A DNA stretch of 64,000 bases, from positions 790,394-854,393 of the forward strand of contig JASUTR010000184.1 of NCBI GenBank assembly GCA_035048495.1, read 5' to 3'. Each line of letters starts with the position of its first letter. Within the stretch, counting starts at the first letter, position 1. Position numbers and translations under genes: made by a program. The notes beneath the pieces were generated by a model that saw only the letters and a program-made list of their open reading frames with translations, was not told the DNA's origin and did no database searches. Of the stretch, positions 10,440 through 23,120 are shown in pieces. This DNA comes from Euptelea pleiosperma. Taxonomy: Eukaryota > Streptophyta > Magnoliopsida > Ranunculales > Eupteleaceae.

Positions 10440-10700
10440 TCTGGATGTGGTTGTAAGGTTTTCTGAAAGGGTTTTCTAAAAAATATTGCATGGTTGATTT
10501 TATGTGATTGTTTATTTCTTAAGAAGTTGGGATAAAATCTCTCTAAAATATTTAGATTAAAGTTGGTCAATTTAATTCGTATCCACTTAGTTTATGCATG
10601 CGATAGGATTACCCGAATCATTGATTGGTAATTTAGGTTTAATTTTGTTAAAATTAAAATTAGACTGTATATAGAGAACCGACTTTTTCATAATTGACCA
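10440..10700 (+). repeat. Diverged copia LTR relic
   Basis: The stretch with AAATCTCTCTAAAATATTTA, AGTTGGTCAATTTAATTCGT and TATGCATGCGATAGG corresponds in order to the U5 of copia element 1 (near 12057-12135 and 22258-22335). Boundaries cannot be fixed. The rest of 10390-11014 shows no gene. Confidence 0.5.
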
Positions 10701-11014
10701 TCCAAGCGATATTTACTCTATTCAACTCTTAGTTGGATGGTTCATCATCTGTGGGGGAATCATGATCCTAGACTTTCCTCTTCTTAATGTGATTGATTCT
10801 GAAATCTGAATCTTGATCTTAACTTCTTTCCTCAGTCGACTCTACTGAGAATAGTATCGGCAAGGCTTCCAAGGGTGTGACATTAGGTTTTCAAAAGAAA
10901 CTTGGTTAGGGGGGAGATAACGTAAAGGCTGTAGTCTAGCAGCTCTTCTTCCTGCACATCATGGGATGGTGGTTCAACATACCAAAAAATTATTGTGTGT
11001 TTAGCACTATAGAT

Positions 11015-12249
11015 TATAAGGTCTAGATTTTTGTGTTGACTAATTCTGTATGACAAAATATGTGTTGGTAACCTTCTTTGTGTGTGGGTAGTTAGGAGTC
11101 GATTGGTTAAGTATTGTTTTATCACTACAGACTTTATGAGAGAAGATTAGAAGTGTGATACATTAGAAGATTCAAAGCTTCAATTGATCAACACACCATT
11201 AGGTTGGTAAGTGACTTAGATATCATAGAAATAGGGTTGAGAATCCTTAAAATCATGAAAAACTAAGTCAAAACAATAAGGAGAACCTTTCGTAGCAATT
11301 CGGTGTTTTATCGGACAACTTTTGGAAAGTCCAATTGATATGTTGAAAAGTACAATCGATTGGACTTGTGCTGACAGAACTGAAATTGTTGCCCGAACAG
11401 TCCATGAGTACAATCGATTGGACTTGCCTAGAGAGAAAATAATTATTCCGTGTTATGTCTAATCGATTGGGCAAACGAAGGATGGGTTTTTAAAACTCCA
11501 AAATTATTCGAATTGCCCTCCTTAGTCGCTATTTGTTTGGGACTCTAATTGTTTTGCTATTAGAGAAAACCTAGAGATCCAAGAGCCTCCATTGTTGATT
11601 GAAGCTTAAGTTTTGCTCTTGGATGCTCAAGATATTGATCAAGTAAGTTTTATTCTTTTGATTTTGAATGAAGGAGAGTATTGATCTCTTCATGGTTGAA
11701 TCTATTTCTTCTATAAAGGATTAAACACATTGGTTTATCCTATTACCTTTTTGTTAGTTTCCCCACCGTGTAGATTTGGTGTGAACTTATGTGTGGATCG
11801 AGTTGGCTGTGATTCGAGATCAAACATTGAAGGCGTTTCGTGCAGTTTGAAATGTGAAGATATAAGGCGACATGGTAAATCGACAGCTGGAGCTCATGTG
11901 CAGTCTATATCTGTCTTTTATAAGTGTTGTGATTTGGACGTGGTCCTATAGTTTTTTCTAGTTGGGTTTTTCCCAGTTGAGTTTTCTTGGTAAAATTCTT
12001 GTGTCTATTGCTTAATTTATTTTATTGTGTTATTGGCTGAACGGATTTGTGAAAAATATATCTCTAGTATATTTAGATTAAATCTGGTTAGACCAATCTA
12101 TTTGCTTCTGCTTAGAAATTGCATGCGATAGATCCTAGATCACCGACCGAATAGAATTGAATAAGTTGCTTAATTTTTAATTGATAATTAATTTGAATCG
12201 AACCTATTCACCCCCTCTAGGTCCTGTTACCATATGCCTATATTTTTCA
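11015..12249 (+). repeat. 5' LTR of copia element 1 (TATA region deleted)
   Basis: It aligns along its length with 21146-22456. The first bases are TATAAGG, where the 3' copy keeps the canonical TGTAAGG. Between about 11555 and 11565 it lacks some 70 bp that the 3' LTR has (about 21690-21745), a stretch containing the TATA box TATAAATA. Both LTRs contain CCAATCGATTGG-type palindromes. Confidence 0.85.
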
Positions 12250-12251
12250 AT

Positions 12252-12262
12252 TGGTATTAGAG
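12252..12262 (+). promoter_or_regulatory. Primer-binding site (initiator Met tRNA), copia 1
   Basis: TGGTATTAGAG begins two bases after the LTR end (TTTTCA). It is the standard plant copia primer site TGGTATCAGAGC with one substitution. Confidence 0.85.
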
Positions 12263-12319
12263 TGGTTCACTCTGTTAAGTCTAACAACCTAAGTGTGATC
12301 CTACTCAATATCCGAGTTA

Positions 12320-14140
12320 ATGGATTTGCAAAGAGAGGGTGGTGCTATCACTCATCCACCATTTTTTTATAGAAATAACTATGCTTATCGGAAAGCTAGG
12401 ATGAGAGCTTTTCTTAAATCTCTTGATGAAAGAGTTTGGATGATTACTATTTTGGGTTGGAAACAACCAATGGAATAATCTACTGATAAGGAATTAATTT
12501 TTAAGCCTATGAAAAAATGGACCAAGGATGCAAATGACCAATCTAACTGGAATAGTAAAGGTCTCAACGTTATTTTCGGTGCAGTCAATATTGATGAATT
12601 TCGTCGGATTTCAACATGTGAAACTGCAAAGAAAGCGTGGGATATACTTGAGGTTACCCATGAGGGAACAAATACTGTGAAGATTTCTAAGAATCAAATG
12701 ATAACTTTCAAATTTGAAAACATTTGAATGGATGATAATGAAGTATTCTCTGAATTTTATACAAAATTATCTGATATTGTTAATTGTTGCTTTAATTTTG
12801 GAGAGAAAATTAATGAGTCTTAGGTTGTGAGAAAGGTTCTTAGATATTTACCTTTGAGATTCCAATCTAAGGTCACAATCATAGAAGAATGTAAGGATAT
12901 TGATGCCATCAATATAGATGGACTTCTTGGTTCACTTCAGACTTTTGAAATTAATCTTCATCAGCCTAGGAAAAATAAAGGGATTGCTCTAAAAGTCTCA
13001 AAGGATGACTCTAATGAGTCTGATGATGATTTTTATTAGGATAATGAGGACATAGCTCTACTTGTGAAGGGTTTTAGAAAATACTTACGCAGCAAGAAAG
13101 GAATTTTTTTTAGAGGTGTAGAAAACTCTAAGGAAAGAACCAAATCGCATGATAGGTTCAAAAGGAAAGAAATTAGAGAACCTAAGTCTAATGAGATTAA
13201 GTGTTATGAATGTAAAGGATATGGACACATCTTTACTGATTATGCCAATAAGAAGATTAAAGAAAAAATAAGGCGATGAATGTTAGTTGGGATAACAGTA
13301 AAGGTGAGTACGTCCGATGACTCTGATGAGAGTAATGATGTTACAAATTATAGAGCTCTCACTGCTTCAGTTACTACCACTACTATGCAATGCAGTTACC
13401 CAAGTTGACCAAGTATCTGAAGGTCAAAGTATCATTTTAAATAAGGAAAGTGAAAATATGGAGACCTTTCTAGACAGCTTGAAGAAGAGAAAGTTGGCCT
13501 CCAAGACAAAGTAAAATTTCTTGAATCCGAATTTCATTGTTGTTTAGAGAAGAGGAAGTCACTCGAGTTTGATCTAGCACAGTTGAAAAAATACTTGCCG
13601 TATATTTCTCAAAGCACTAAGAAATTAAATGAGATCTTAGGTGTGGGAAGATGGACTGGAGATAGGAGAGGGTTAGGATATGTTGAATCTATGAACTCCT
13701 CATCTCAGTCTGGAATAAAATTTGTTAAAGCTCAAGTTCGTCCCAAAATACCTGTTGACTCTCCTATACCCCCGATTAAGATTCCTACTTGTTATTGGTA
13801 TAGGATTAATGATCATGTTGTTACTAAATGCCTTCAAAAGAAATGGATTCCACCTCAGTATAGATCTTCTGAGACTCAGGATAATATAGTTTATAAGATT
13901 CGGACATTGAATCATAAGTCTAAGGTCTTGAGGAAAGATATTGCCAAACTGAATAATCTAAAAGATATCAAGATCAAGAGGAAGATTCATCTTAATTATC
14001 AAACTCATAGAATGAAAAGAAATTATCAAGTTCACCCTAATGTTACAAACATGTGGGTGAGAAATGATGATCTGAAGTATTTAGATTTCATTAGGTCTGA
14101 GTACCTTAGGAAGTCTAGTAACACATATCTCATTGATTGA
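12320..14140 (+). pseudogene. Copia gag, with coiled-coil tail fused to an RNase H end
   Basis: A single frame starts at ATG 12320 (MDLQREGGAITHPPFF) and runs to 14140 with in-frame stops near 12477, 12725, 12821, 13037 and 13277 and more before 13440. Landmarks are SLDERVWMITILGW, ETAKKAWDILEVTHEG and VLRYLPLRFQSKVT, the gag core of SIRE-type copia elements. A zinc knuckle follows, CYECKGYGHIFTDY, whose last Cys is now Tyr. Next come a coiled coil (EEEKVGLQDKVKFLESEF) and a second damaged knuckle (CYWYRINDHVVTKC). The end is remarkable: MWVRNDDLKYLDF, which in element 2 precedes the protease (IWVRKDDKK), runs straight into SEYLRKSSNTYLID plus stop, matching the RNase H C-terminus of element 2 (FEFLRKSIGISLID). 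Pol was lost by an internal deletion that kept the frame. Confidence 0.87.
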
Positions 14141-14563
14141 GAGTGTTTTGTTCATGGCCTAGGTGTGTGCATTACTTGTTTATTATAGTATTTCTTAGTG
14201 CTATGTTGTGTGTGTGTGTGTTAATGAGCATTTGCATTCATTTAGGATATCATTCCTACATGCTTGAGCATATCATAATGCATTTCTCATTATTGTGGTT
14301 TATTTATTTATTTTAGTCTAGTTGCTTTCTTGCATTATTTTTGTTTGCATATATTCAAAAATCAAAAAGTTGAAAAACCAAAAATATTGTCTTTTTAGGA
14401 TGTTTGTTTTAGAGTTGTGCTTTACATTGATGAGACTTTGATTGATTAACATTGACTCTAAAAAACCCTAGAACCAGGACTTGACACTTGGTAAATTGAG
14501 ACTAGATCATTGTAGTTAACTCTAGAATATCTAAAAGATTAGTCTGTTTTACTATTTCTCAGT
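14141..14563 (+). other. Copia 1 internal non-coding sequence
   Basis: This follows the fused gag stop and has a short TG run near 14208. No ORF or RNA gene is evident. It continues on the far side of the nested solo LTR at 19787. Confidence 0.6.
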
Positions 14564-15889
14564 TGTAAGGAATATTTTCATATTCAATTTGGTAAAGATT
14601 CTGTTTGACATAAAAATATTCTTGTAAACATTCCTACGAGCACTAGTGTAGTGTGAAGATGTTGTGGTACACATACTTCGCTAACTACTTGAAGACTAGA
14701 AGACAGAGACAGCATAAATCAGACGGTTGACGACATGAGTCATCTGAGTAACGACTGATTTGTCAGTTAAAGATCGTGTACGTTCGATTAGGAAGGTAAG
14801 TGACTTAGTAGCCAGAGAAATTTGTTAAAATGGATAAAATATAATGGTCAAACCTAGTCATTGGACTGACCCAAGTCTGAGTCAAATATATTGACTATTA
14901 GGATAGTCTAATCGATTGGACACTTATCCCCAATCGAATCGACATAGCCTAATCTGTCACGCCCCGAATCCGGATACCCAAATACGACCCGAAAATTCGT
15001 GGATCGACCCGTACCCGAACCCAGAGGTGATCCATGAATGTCCCCTAGTGGTCCAATTAGGTCAATTAGACTACTAAGGTTCATTCGAAAACCCACTAAG
15101 TAAAAGAAGAAAAGATGTAGAAAATAATTAATTCGAATAATTTATAATTCAAATAATTCAATCAATCAACTAAATGTGGAGAGAAGGAGGTGAGAACATG
15201 CTCTCAATCAAAGGCTTACATGCTCGTGAAAATAAATAAATAATGTTATAAAATAATCAAATACAACTTTCTAAAGTGTGGGATCGACTCCCAAATCCTC
15301 GCCGATCTCCTCGAATGCACCGGAGTCTTTCGTCTCAAAATCATCTCACGTACCCAGCTCCTCAAAATCTGAAAATGGTATCGGTGTAGCACCGTGAGCC
15401 GAGGCCCAGTAATACAACAGTGTGCATGGTATGATATCATACTATACAAGTTTTAAATCAAGGTATGCATCTCAATCATATAATAAGGATGACATGAATA
15501 TGAGGGTGAATGCACGTGAGTATGGGATGCCAATGCAACTAGTACCCATAACCACATAGGGTCTCCATCTCCTTCCCGCACTGGGAGTAGTCTCATTGAC
15601 CCATCTGCAGGATATAATAACGTCTGGGGCCTTTCACCCTAGGGTTCGGAACCCTGATTAATTAATAAAACCAATATAAACGTATATAATATACTTCAAC
15701 CCCGTTTCCTTATGCACCCCTTATATGAAATGACGTGATGATCATGGTATGACAACAAGATGTACTAGGGTTACATGACATAAGCACACATGTATTTAAC
15801 ATTTAAATAAAAATATAAAATGAACCAATGATCATTAAGAGTAATAATATAGAAAGGAATTAGGGTTAACCATGAATAACATATAACAA

Positions 15890-16345
15890 TCACCGAAGGT
15901 CACGATCAACATGGATGAATAATATAAGTGGAAATCACAAGACAATCCAACACACCATGGCCGAATCCTATGAGGGATCCATGACACAAGGTCGAACCCT
16001 AAAGAGGGATCCAAGACACTTGGCCGAACCCTATGAGGGCCGAACCCTATGAGGGATCCAAGACACATGGGTGGGATCCCCATGCATACAAGTATAGGTC
16101 GAACCATCTAGGTATAATAGTCAATAAGACATGACCAAATATCACAATCAATATCGATGAATAATATAAGTGAAAATCGCAAGAGAATCCAACACGCCAT
16201 GGCCGAACTCTATGAGGGATCCATGACACAAGGTCGAACCTTAAAAAGGGATCCAAGACACTTGGCCGAACCCAATGAGAGATCCAAGACATATGGGTGG
16301 GATCCTCATGCATACAGGTATAGGTCAAACCATCTAGGGTTTAGT
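15890..16345. repeat. Tandem duplication, about 240 bp
   Basis: The block around GATGAATAATATAAGTG, CCATGGCCGAA and GAGGGATCCATGACACAAGG occurs twice, starting near 15900 and 16143. The copies differ by point changes and a small internal duplication of the GAGGGATCCAAGACAC unit. Confidence 0.85.
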
Positions 16346-16429
16346 CAAACAACAAGGTTAAAACCTTAATAGTTAATAATCATTACCGAATCACGAACAA
16401 TTAATAGGTTTTTTTACAAAAAATGTACT

Positions 16430-17290
16430 ACATTATAAAAATCATAACTAAATAAATATGAATTAGAAAAATATAAACTCAATGGATTTAAAAACTAAAT
16501 TCACAGAGGTTTTTAGGAAAAATAAATAAAAAATATTCAGATTCAAAATATAGGTCAAAACTCTTAATCAATTGGGCCGGACAGAATCCGGGATATAGAA
16601 AAGTCCCGCACATTTGAAAAATCATAACTTAATCAATACAAATCAGAAAAATGCAAACTCAAATGTTATAGAAACTAGATTTAAGGAGGTATTTAGGAAA
16701 AAAAATAGAAAAATATTTAGATTCAAAATATGGGTCAAAACCCTTAATAAAGTGGGTCGGACAGAATCTATGATTCTGGGTTTTACAAAAAAGTCTAACA
16801 CATTTAAAAAATCATAACTTAATCAATACAAATCGAAAAAATACAAACTCAAAGGTTCTAGAAACTAAATTGATAGAGGTATCTATGAAAAATAATTAGA
16901 AAAATATTTAGGTTAAAAATATAGATCGAAATTTCAAGTGAAGTGGACCGTATAAAATCTGAAATTCTAGGTTTTACAGAAAAGTCCAGCACGTTTGAAA
17001 AATCATAACTTAATCAATATAAATCAGAAAAATATAAACTCAAAGGTTCTAAAAACTAGATTGATAGAGATATCCATGAAAAATAATTAAAATAATATTT
17101 AGGTTAAAAATATAGATCAAAATCCCAAGTGAATCAGACCGTGTAAAATCTAAAATTCTGGGTTTTTAGGTAAAGTCATACAACTTAGAAAAATCATAAC
17201 TTAATCAATAATAATCAGAAAAATACAAACTAAACGATTTTGAAAAATAGATTCACAGAGTATTTAAAAAAAAATAATTATAAAAATATT
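16430..17290. repeat. AT-rich tandem repeat, about 185-195 bp, 4.5 copies
   Basis: The block AAATCATAACTTAATCAATA recurs near 16438, 16618, 16808, 16999 and 17193, each time followed by AGAAAAATACAAACTCAAAGG-like sequence. It is non-coding. Confidence 0.85.
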
Positions 17291-19786
17291 TAAATTATAA
17301 AAATACAACAAAAATGATATAGAACATAGTCATCCGTTATAGGCAAAAATAGACCATGGCCAAACCCATCATGGTGGCCCAAAATAAAGCTCAACCCAAT
17401 AAGAATAAAGTAAATATAATTAAAATTAATTTATAATGAGTATCAACCATTACCTAATGAAAGAAAAACAAACTCTTAAAGAAAAATAAATATAGGATGG
17501 ATCAAACACACTTACCTTAAGGTTTCTTGAACTTTAATGAAAATCAAAAGTTTCTTCAAATTTGAAAGTCGTCGGATCGTCCTCTCCTCGGGGTATGTTC
17601 TTCTATTCAGAGTCCCCGTCAATTCTCCCTTCTTGCTCGAGTGCTATCGGTGCCCGGATGAAATTTTAATGGAGCTTTCTCTATTCTTTAATGGAGTTGG
17701 GTTTGTGAAAGCTTCTAAAGCTTTAGGGTTTTTCATAAATAGGTTTAGGGAAGGATTAGGGTTTCTATATTAGTGAAAATCGTAACTATCAAAGGGATGG
17801 CTTTTTCAACCCTCAAAAATTTATATTTTACACTATTAATGGGTTAGGAATTGCCCAAGGCCCATATACATCAATAGGCTTCATTTAAGAATATTATTAA
17901 GCCCAAAAGACTTCTAGATCGACCATACGGCCCCACCCAACAATCATAACACAAATAATTATAAATTAATTCAATCAAACTATATTATATAATTTAAAAG
18001 TCCATACAATAAGGTATTGACACATGTCACACACACAAATCATAAAAACGTTCAAAACCCTAGAAAAGTATCAAATGACATTGGAATGACCCGAAAGTGA
18101 TTTGCGGGTCCCACGCTCTTATTAAATAAATAAAATATAATTAAATATTTTTTTTGAAAAATATGCGAATGGTAGGAAGTTCAAAAATTATAAAAATACT
18201 ATTTTTGTCAAAATCTCCCAAAATCTTCCACTAGAGTTTTTATGTCTTAGAAAAGCTTCCAAATTTCACAGGTAAGTTGATAAGGATAAAATAGGAATAT
18301 TTTTGGAGTCTCGGGCCCACAAAATAATTTTTTTTTATAAAAGTTCTGGAATGTTAGCTGCGGCAAGAAAAAGTCCTCTGCAAGTTATGGTTCATTATTT
18401 TTAGTAGGAATTTAGCCCTAAAGAGCGAGTTTCAAAAATAGCAGGTTTTTTCAAAGTTGTGAGAATGAAATCAAATTAAATACACATACTCATACATGAT
18501 ATTAAACAATAAAAACAATAATAAGAGTTTGAAAAAGTTTCAAGTTTTCATTATTAGGTAAATTTACCATAATACCCTAGAACGAAAGTTCGGGGTATTA
18601 TAAATCGATCTACGAGGCAGAAACTTATTTTAGCCTGATCGATTGGAGACTCTTTGAAATCGATTGGAGTCTTCAGGACAGCAACTTATTTGAGTCAAAT
18701 CGATTGGAGACTTTTGTGTAATCGATTGGAGCCTTCTGGACAAAAACTTATTTGAGTCAAATCGATTGGAGACCTCTGTGTAATCGATTGGAGCCTTCAG
18801 AACAGGAATCTTATTGAGCCCAATAGATTAGACAGTCATGTCCAATCGATTGGACCATGCACAGAATCTGTCCTTATCAGATCCAAAATTCTTGGTTCCA
18901 TTATCCCACGTTCTACACGACTTAGGGTCATGAAATTCTATAAATACAACCCTTCTATGCTTTCTTTAAATACACACAGAGACACAGAGTGACTCAATCT
19001 TCAAGAAAGAGAAGAAAATGTTTTATTTATTAGAGTGTCCATTCGAAGAGCAAGAAGCTTGTTTTCCATTCACATCTTGTGAGCTTGTTCTCTTCTTGAT
19101 CAAAGCCAAGTGCATGATCTTTTCCTCAGCTTAGGTCTTTCACTTCTATATTCGACATAGTAGCCTGAGTATACCAGTGTGACTCAACACCATTTGAGCA
19201 ACCTAGGGTTCAGGGTGTACTGAATCCTTTACCTTCTGCAAAGGTAAGAGTGTTGAGAATTAAGATCGAAGGAGCCGATCAATGGTAGGTTTGGGGTGTA
19301 CCAAACTGAATAAGCAGACAAGGCTTCTTGACTGGAAGGGCGCGCGTGGATTCGTAACGTTGATTTAGAGGATGTGGACGCATCGGCAGTAGGCCTTGGC
19401 TATGGTTGGAAGCTGTATTTACAACGGTGCTGCGTAGGTAACCTTTGTTTCATTTAACTTTTCAGTTAGTGATACTTTCCGTCTGGACGTGGTCCCTTGG
19501 TTTTTCCTTGGCTAAGGTTTCCACGTAAAAATCTTTTATCTTGTGTGATTGTTTGTTTGTATTCTGCAATCTATCTTGATTAGATCAAACGACGAAAAGA
19601 AAATATACCACGGAGGTATATTCGATTTGAGTCGGTTGTGATAATCTTTTATCAAACAACTAAGGCATGCGATTTTGTTTCCCTACCATAGACCAGTAGG
19701 TATAAATAATTTTAAATACCTAATCAACCCCCCCCCCTTCTAGGTATATTGGATTAAAGAGAACGGACCGGTGGAATTTTATCAGT

Positions 19787-21145
19787 TAGTGGAAATTCAT
19801 AGTTTTTTACTTGTACTTTTACATGCACACTAACTGACACTAGTTAAGACTAGGTTTGATTGATGGAATAAACCTAGTACCATTTTCAGGAATAAAGAAT
19901 AAACATTTACTAGTTATGACTTCAAATTAGTAGTAATCATGCCCTCAGTTGATTTTGAAACAACACTATAATCAATTGTTGGCTACCTTGAGTGAAAATT
20001 TCTCCATGGCTAGAAAAATTTCTAAGCTAGAGTGAAAGCCAACTGTATGGCCCCAATTATAAAATATTTCTGATTACTGATTGCTGCAGTAAAGGGATAC
20101 CTATATTTAGACATGATAAAATTTTCCATTAGAACAAGTGAAAAATAGAACTTGGTTAAAGATGAGAAAAAGAAAATCAAAGTTTAAATTATATGCACTT
20201 GTGTAAAAAGTCATGTTTGCTAAAAGATTAATGTGAATTCACATTGACAAATACACGTGTAAAAATAGTAAAATGTGAGAACCCTTAACTCTAATGAGGA
20301 TTTCATATCTGGATACAGGATAGTGTTGACTAGATATCTTACTTTGTACCTCATTTAGTGACAAGTCAGATAACAATACACACAAGAATTAAAATTTGAA
20401 AATCTATCTAAAGTGAATTAATACCTCTGACTCTTAATGACAAATGGACTAGATTGACTGCATTTGAACTTTTCAAGATTGAACTGAATAAATAGTCCAA
20501 CATTCTAGGAACTATAGTTGTCAGTACCTATCAACCAAAAACTCTAAATGCTTGCATTTAACTCGTATTTCTATTTCAAATGGGATTGCATCAGTTCTTA
20601 CTATTTACGATTTTCCTGAGTCCGCTTGATAGAGGAGTATTTTACCACTATATGCTATCATTGTTAGATGCATTTCATGCATTTTAGGATTAAGTGTGCA
20701 TTTCAGTATGATTCTTGAGTTTGAGATACTTATGTTGATTTATGATCATATTTATTGATTTGAGTGTTGATCTGTTCGTTTATTGATTATCTTCTGGAGT
20801 ATGTTTTATACCCTTTGTCAATTTGTGACAAAAAGGGAGAGAAATTGTGATGACATTTAGGGGGAGAAAGTGTTTGTTCTCCTATAGAATTGCATATTAC
20901 TCATTCACCACTGCACATGTATTTAATTGATTATATTTTATTAGGATGATATTTTTTGGTATGTGTTGATTGTGATTGTACATGTGACAGGTTGAGAAAA
21001 ACATCAAGTTAATAGGAGAGATTAGTTTTGTCTTGTTCAGTGAGTGAAAGTGATTATATGTAAAGGGAAGGGCTTTGTAATGTTTATTCATTTACCTTTA
21101 TATGTCATATTATGTTTTTGTTACGAAATTGTCAAAGGGGGAGAT
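19787..21145 (+). other. Copia 1 3' non-coding region with polypurine tract
   Basis: Several blocks are collinear with 28770-29760 of copia 2: AGGAATAAAGAATAAAC, GACTTCAAATTAGTAGT, TGTGAGAACCCTTAA and TTTGTCAATTTGTGACAAAAAGGG. It ends in CAAAGGGGGAGAT just before the 3' LTR. No pol sequence remains. Confidence 0.75.
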
Positions 21146-22456
21146 TGTAAGGTCTAGATTTTTGTGTTGGCTAATTCTGTATGACAAAACATGTGTTGGT
21201 AACCTTCCTAGTGTGTGGGTAGTTATGAGTCGATTGGTTAAGTATGATTTCATCACTGAAGACTGCTTGACAGAATATCAGAAGTGTCATACATCAGAAG
21301 ATTCAAAGCTTCAACTGATCAACACACCATTAGGTTGGTAAGTGACTTAGATACCATAGAAATAGGGTTGAGAATTCTTAAAATCATTAAAAATTAAGTC
21401 ATAATAGGAAGGGAACCTTTCAGAGCAATTTGGGGCATATTAGACAACTTTTGGAAAGTCCAATTGATATGCTAAAAAGTCCAATCCATTGGACCATGTC
21501 TAATCGATTGGACCACGAGTACAATCGATTAGACCCTGAGTACAATCGATTGGACTTGCCCAAATAAAAAATAATATTTCCATGTTATATCCAATCGATT
21601 GGATCGACGAATGATGGGTTTTTAAAACTCCAAAATTATCTGAATTGCCCTCCATTAGTTGCTATTGTTTTAGGACTCTTGCTTTGCTATAAATATAATA
21701 TTTTAGGTTGAAAACCTAAGCCATTCAAGCCCATCTAAAGCATAGGAGAAAACCTAGAGATCTAAAAGCTTCTATTGTTGATTAAAGCTTAAGTTTTGTT
21801 GTTGGATGCTCAAGATCTTGATCAAGTAAGTTTTATTCTTTTGATCTTGATTGAAGGAGAGTGTTGATCTCTTCATGGTTGAATTTAGTTCTTCTATGAC
21901 AGATTAAACACATTGGTTTATCATATTACCTTTTTGTTAGTTGCCCCACTGTGTGGATTCGGTGTGAATTCCTGTGTAGATCGAGTTGGCAGTGATTCGA
22001 GATCAAACCCTGAAGGCATTTCATGCGGTTCAAAACATGAAGATATAAGACGATGTGGTAAATCGGCGGTTGGAGCTCGTGTGAAGTTGAATTCAGTTGT
22101 GAGTCATAGTATGGGTAAATGTCTGTATCTCTGTCTTCTATTGTGATTTCGACTAGACGTGGTCTCAAGGTTTTTCCCAGTTGAGTTTTCCTCGTAAAAA
22201 TCACGTGTCTATTGCTTGATTGATTTTATTGTGTTATTGGCTGAACAGATTTGTAAAAAAATATATCTCTGGTATATTTAAATTAAATCTGGTTAGACCA
22301 ATCTATTTGCTTCCGCTTACAAATTGCATGCGATAGATCCCAGATCACCGACCGAATAGAATTGAATATGTTGCTTAATTTTTAATTTGTAATTAATTTA
22401 AATCGAACCTATTCACCCCCTCTAGGTCCTGTTAATCTGTATACACGGATTTTTCA
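21146..22456 (+). repeat. 3' LTR of copia element 1
   Basis: 1311 bp, from TGTAAGGTCTAGA to CGGATTTTTCA. It keeps the TATA box (TATAAATA near 21688) lost from the 5' LTR and several CAATCGATTGGA palindromes (21495-21605). Confidence 0.88.
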
Positions 22457-23120
22457 CAGATCTTTATCTTCGCCTCATGTTGTCATCATCACTGCCAATC
22501 CTCTTCATTTTTTCGCTTCCATTCTTTCCATTTGAAATATCAAGACATATGCTTGAACTTTTGACCTCGGTATTCTTGCAATTGTGCCATGGATTGAGGT
22601 CTCATGATAGTAGACTCACTGTTACGGTTGTCTCTTGTTGAAAATGGATGATTTGAAAAACTTAAACTTGTGATCCACTTTTCATATGGCTACAAGTATT
22701 GGAATGGACTGATTTTTTGGGAGGTTGATATCCACGTTGATATTCAGAAGGGGAGATTGAAGTACCAATAGGGTTTCGCTGAAACCAGAAAGAATTCAAC
22801 AAGATCTCATCACAAAGTAAGGAATTCAAATCTAATTAATTTTGAAATCAACATAGATTCACTGTGTGGATCTAATCTAACATAGATCAGAAACTTCAAA
22901 CCCTAGATCATATCGAAGAGAGAAAAGTATAAAGCAGAGTTTAGTACCTGAAACCTAGAAATGGGAGAGATTTGATTTACGTGGGATTGTGAAATGGGCC
23001 AGCCTTCTTAGCATAGAGAGGTACTAGATCTCTGGCCTTCTAGTGATGATTTTAGCCATTTAATCTAACTTGGGTGGCCCAACGAGAGATCAGAATGCCG
23101 ATAGCAAAAGATGCCATGAT
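22457..23120. other. Spacer between copia elements 1 and 2
   Basis: No recognisable gene. Joining 23120 to 34340 across copia 2 leaves a short open frame (about 60 codons, including MPIAKDAM then IIPIFDRDG) that I cannot assign and that may be chance. Confidence 0.4.

Larger units (their letters stand above)
14955..18602. mobile_element. 3.65-kb element nested in the solo LTR; probable long solo LTR
   Basis: It begins TGTCACGCCCCGAA and ends TTCGGGGTATTATA, an imperfect inverted terminal repeat. It is flanked by AATC (14951-14954 and 18603-18606). Such TGTCACGCCCCG ends occur on long plant LTRs, for example Tekay/Del-type gypsy elements, and a decayed solo LTR is my preferred reading. The last bases are not the canonical CA and the TSD is only 4 bp, so a non-autonomous element of another kind is possible. 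No protein motifs were found. Two tandem repeats lie inside (about 15890-16345 and 16430-17290). Confidence 0.65.
14564..19781 (+). mobile_element. Solo LTR of the copia-2 family, itself interrupted
   Basis: It starts TGTAAGGAATATTTTC and ends GGTGGAATTTTA, matching both LTRs of copia element 2 (23121-24776 and 32738-34334). A perfect TSD, TCAGT, lies at 14559-14563 and 19782-19786. It has no internal region, so it is a solo LTR left by recombination. After removing the insertion at 14955-18602 about 1570 bp remain, close to the family's 1597-1656 bp. It keeps CCAAT-palindrome units (18605-18870) and a TATA box (TATAAATAC near 18940). Confidence 0.92.
11015..22456 (+). mobile_element. Copia element 1: gag-bearing, pol-deleted, SIRE-like
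   Basis: Two LTRs (11015-12249 and 21146-22456) enclose a primer site, a gag pseudogene and a 3' non-coding part with a polypurine tract (about 21133-21144, CAAAGGGGGAGA). The TSD is TAGAT (11010-11014) against CAGAT (22457-22461), one mismatch. The gag type, the fused tail and the AAAGGGGGAGATTG tract fit the SIRE/Maximus lineage. Protease through RNase H is absent, so any mobility would have required enzymes in trans. A nested solo LTR fills 14564-19781. Copia element 2's 3' non-coding part (28770-29760) aligns in order with 19800-20880 here. Confidence 0.88.
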
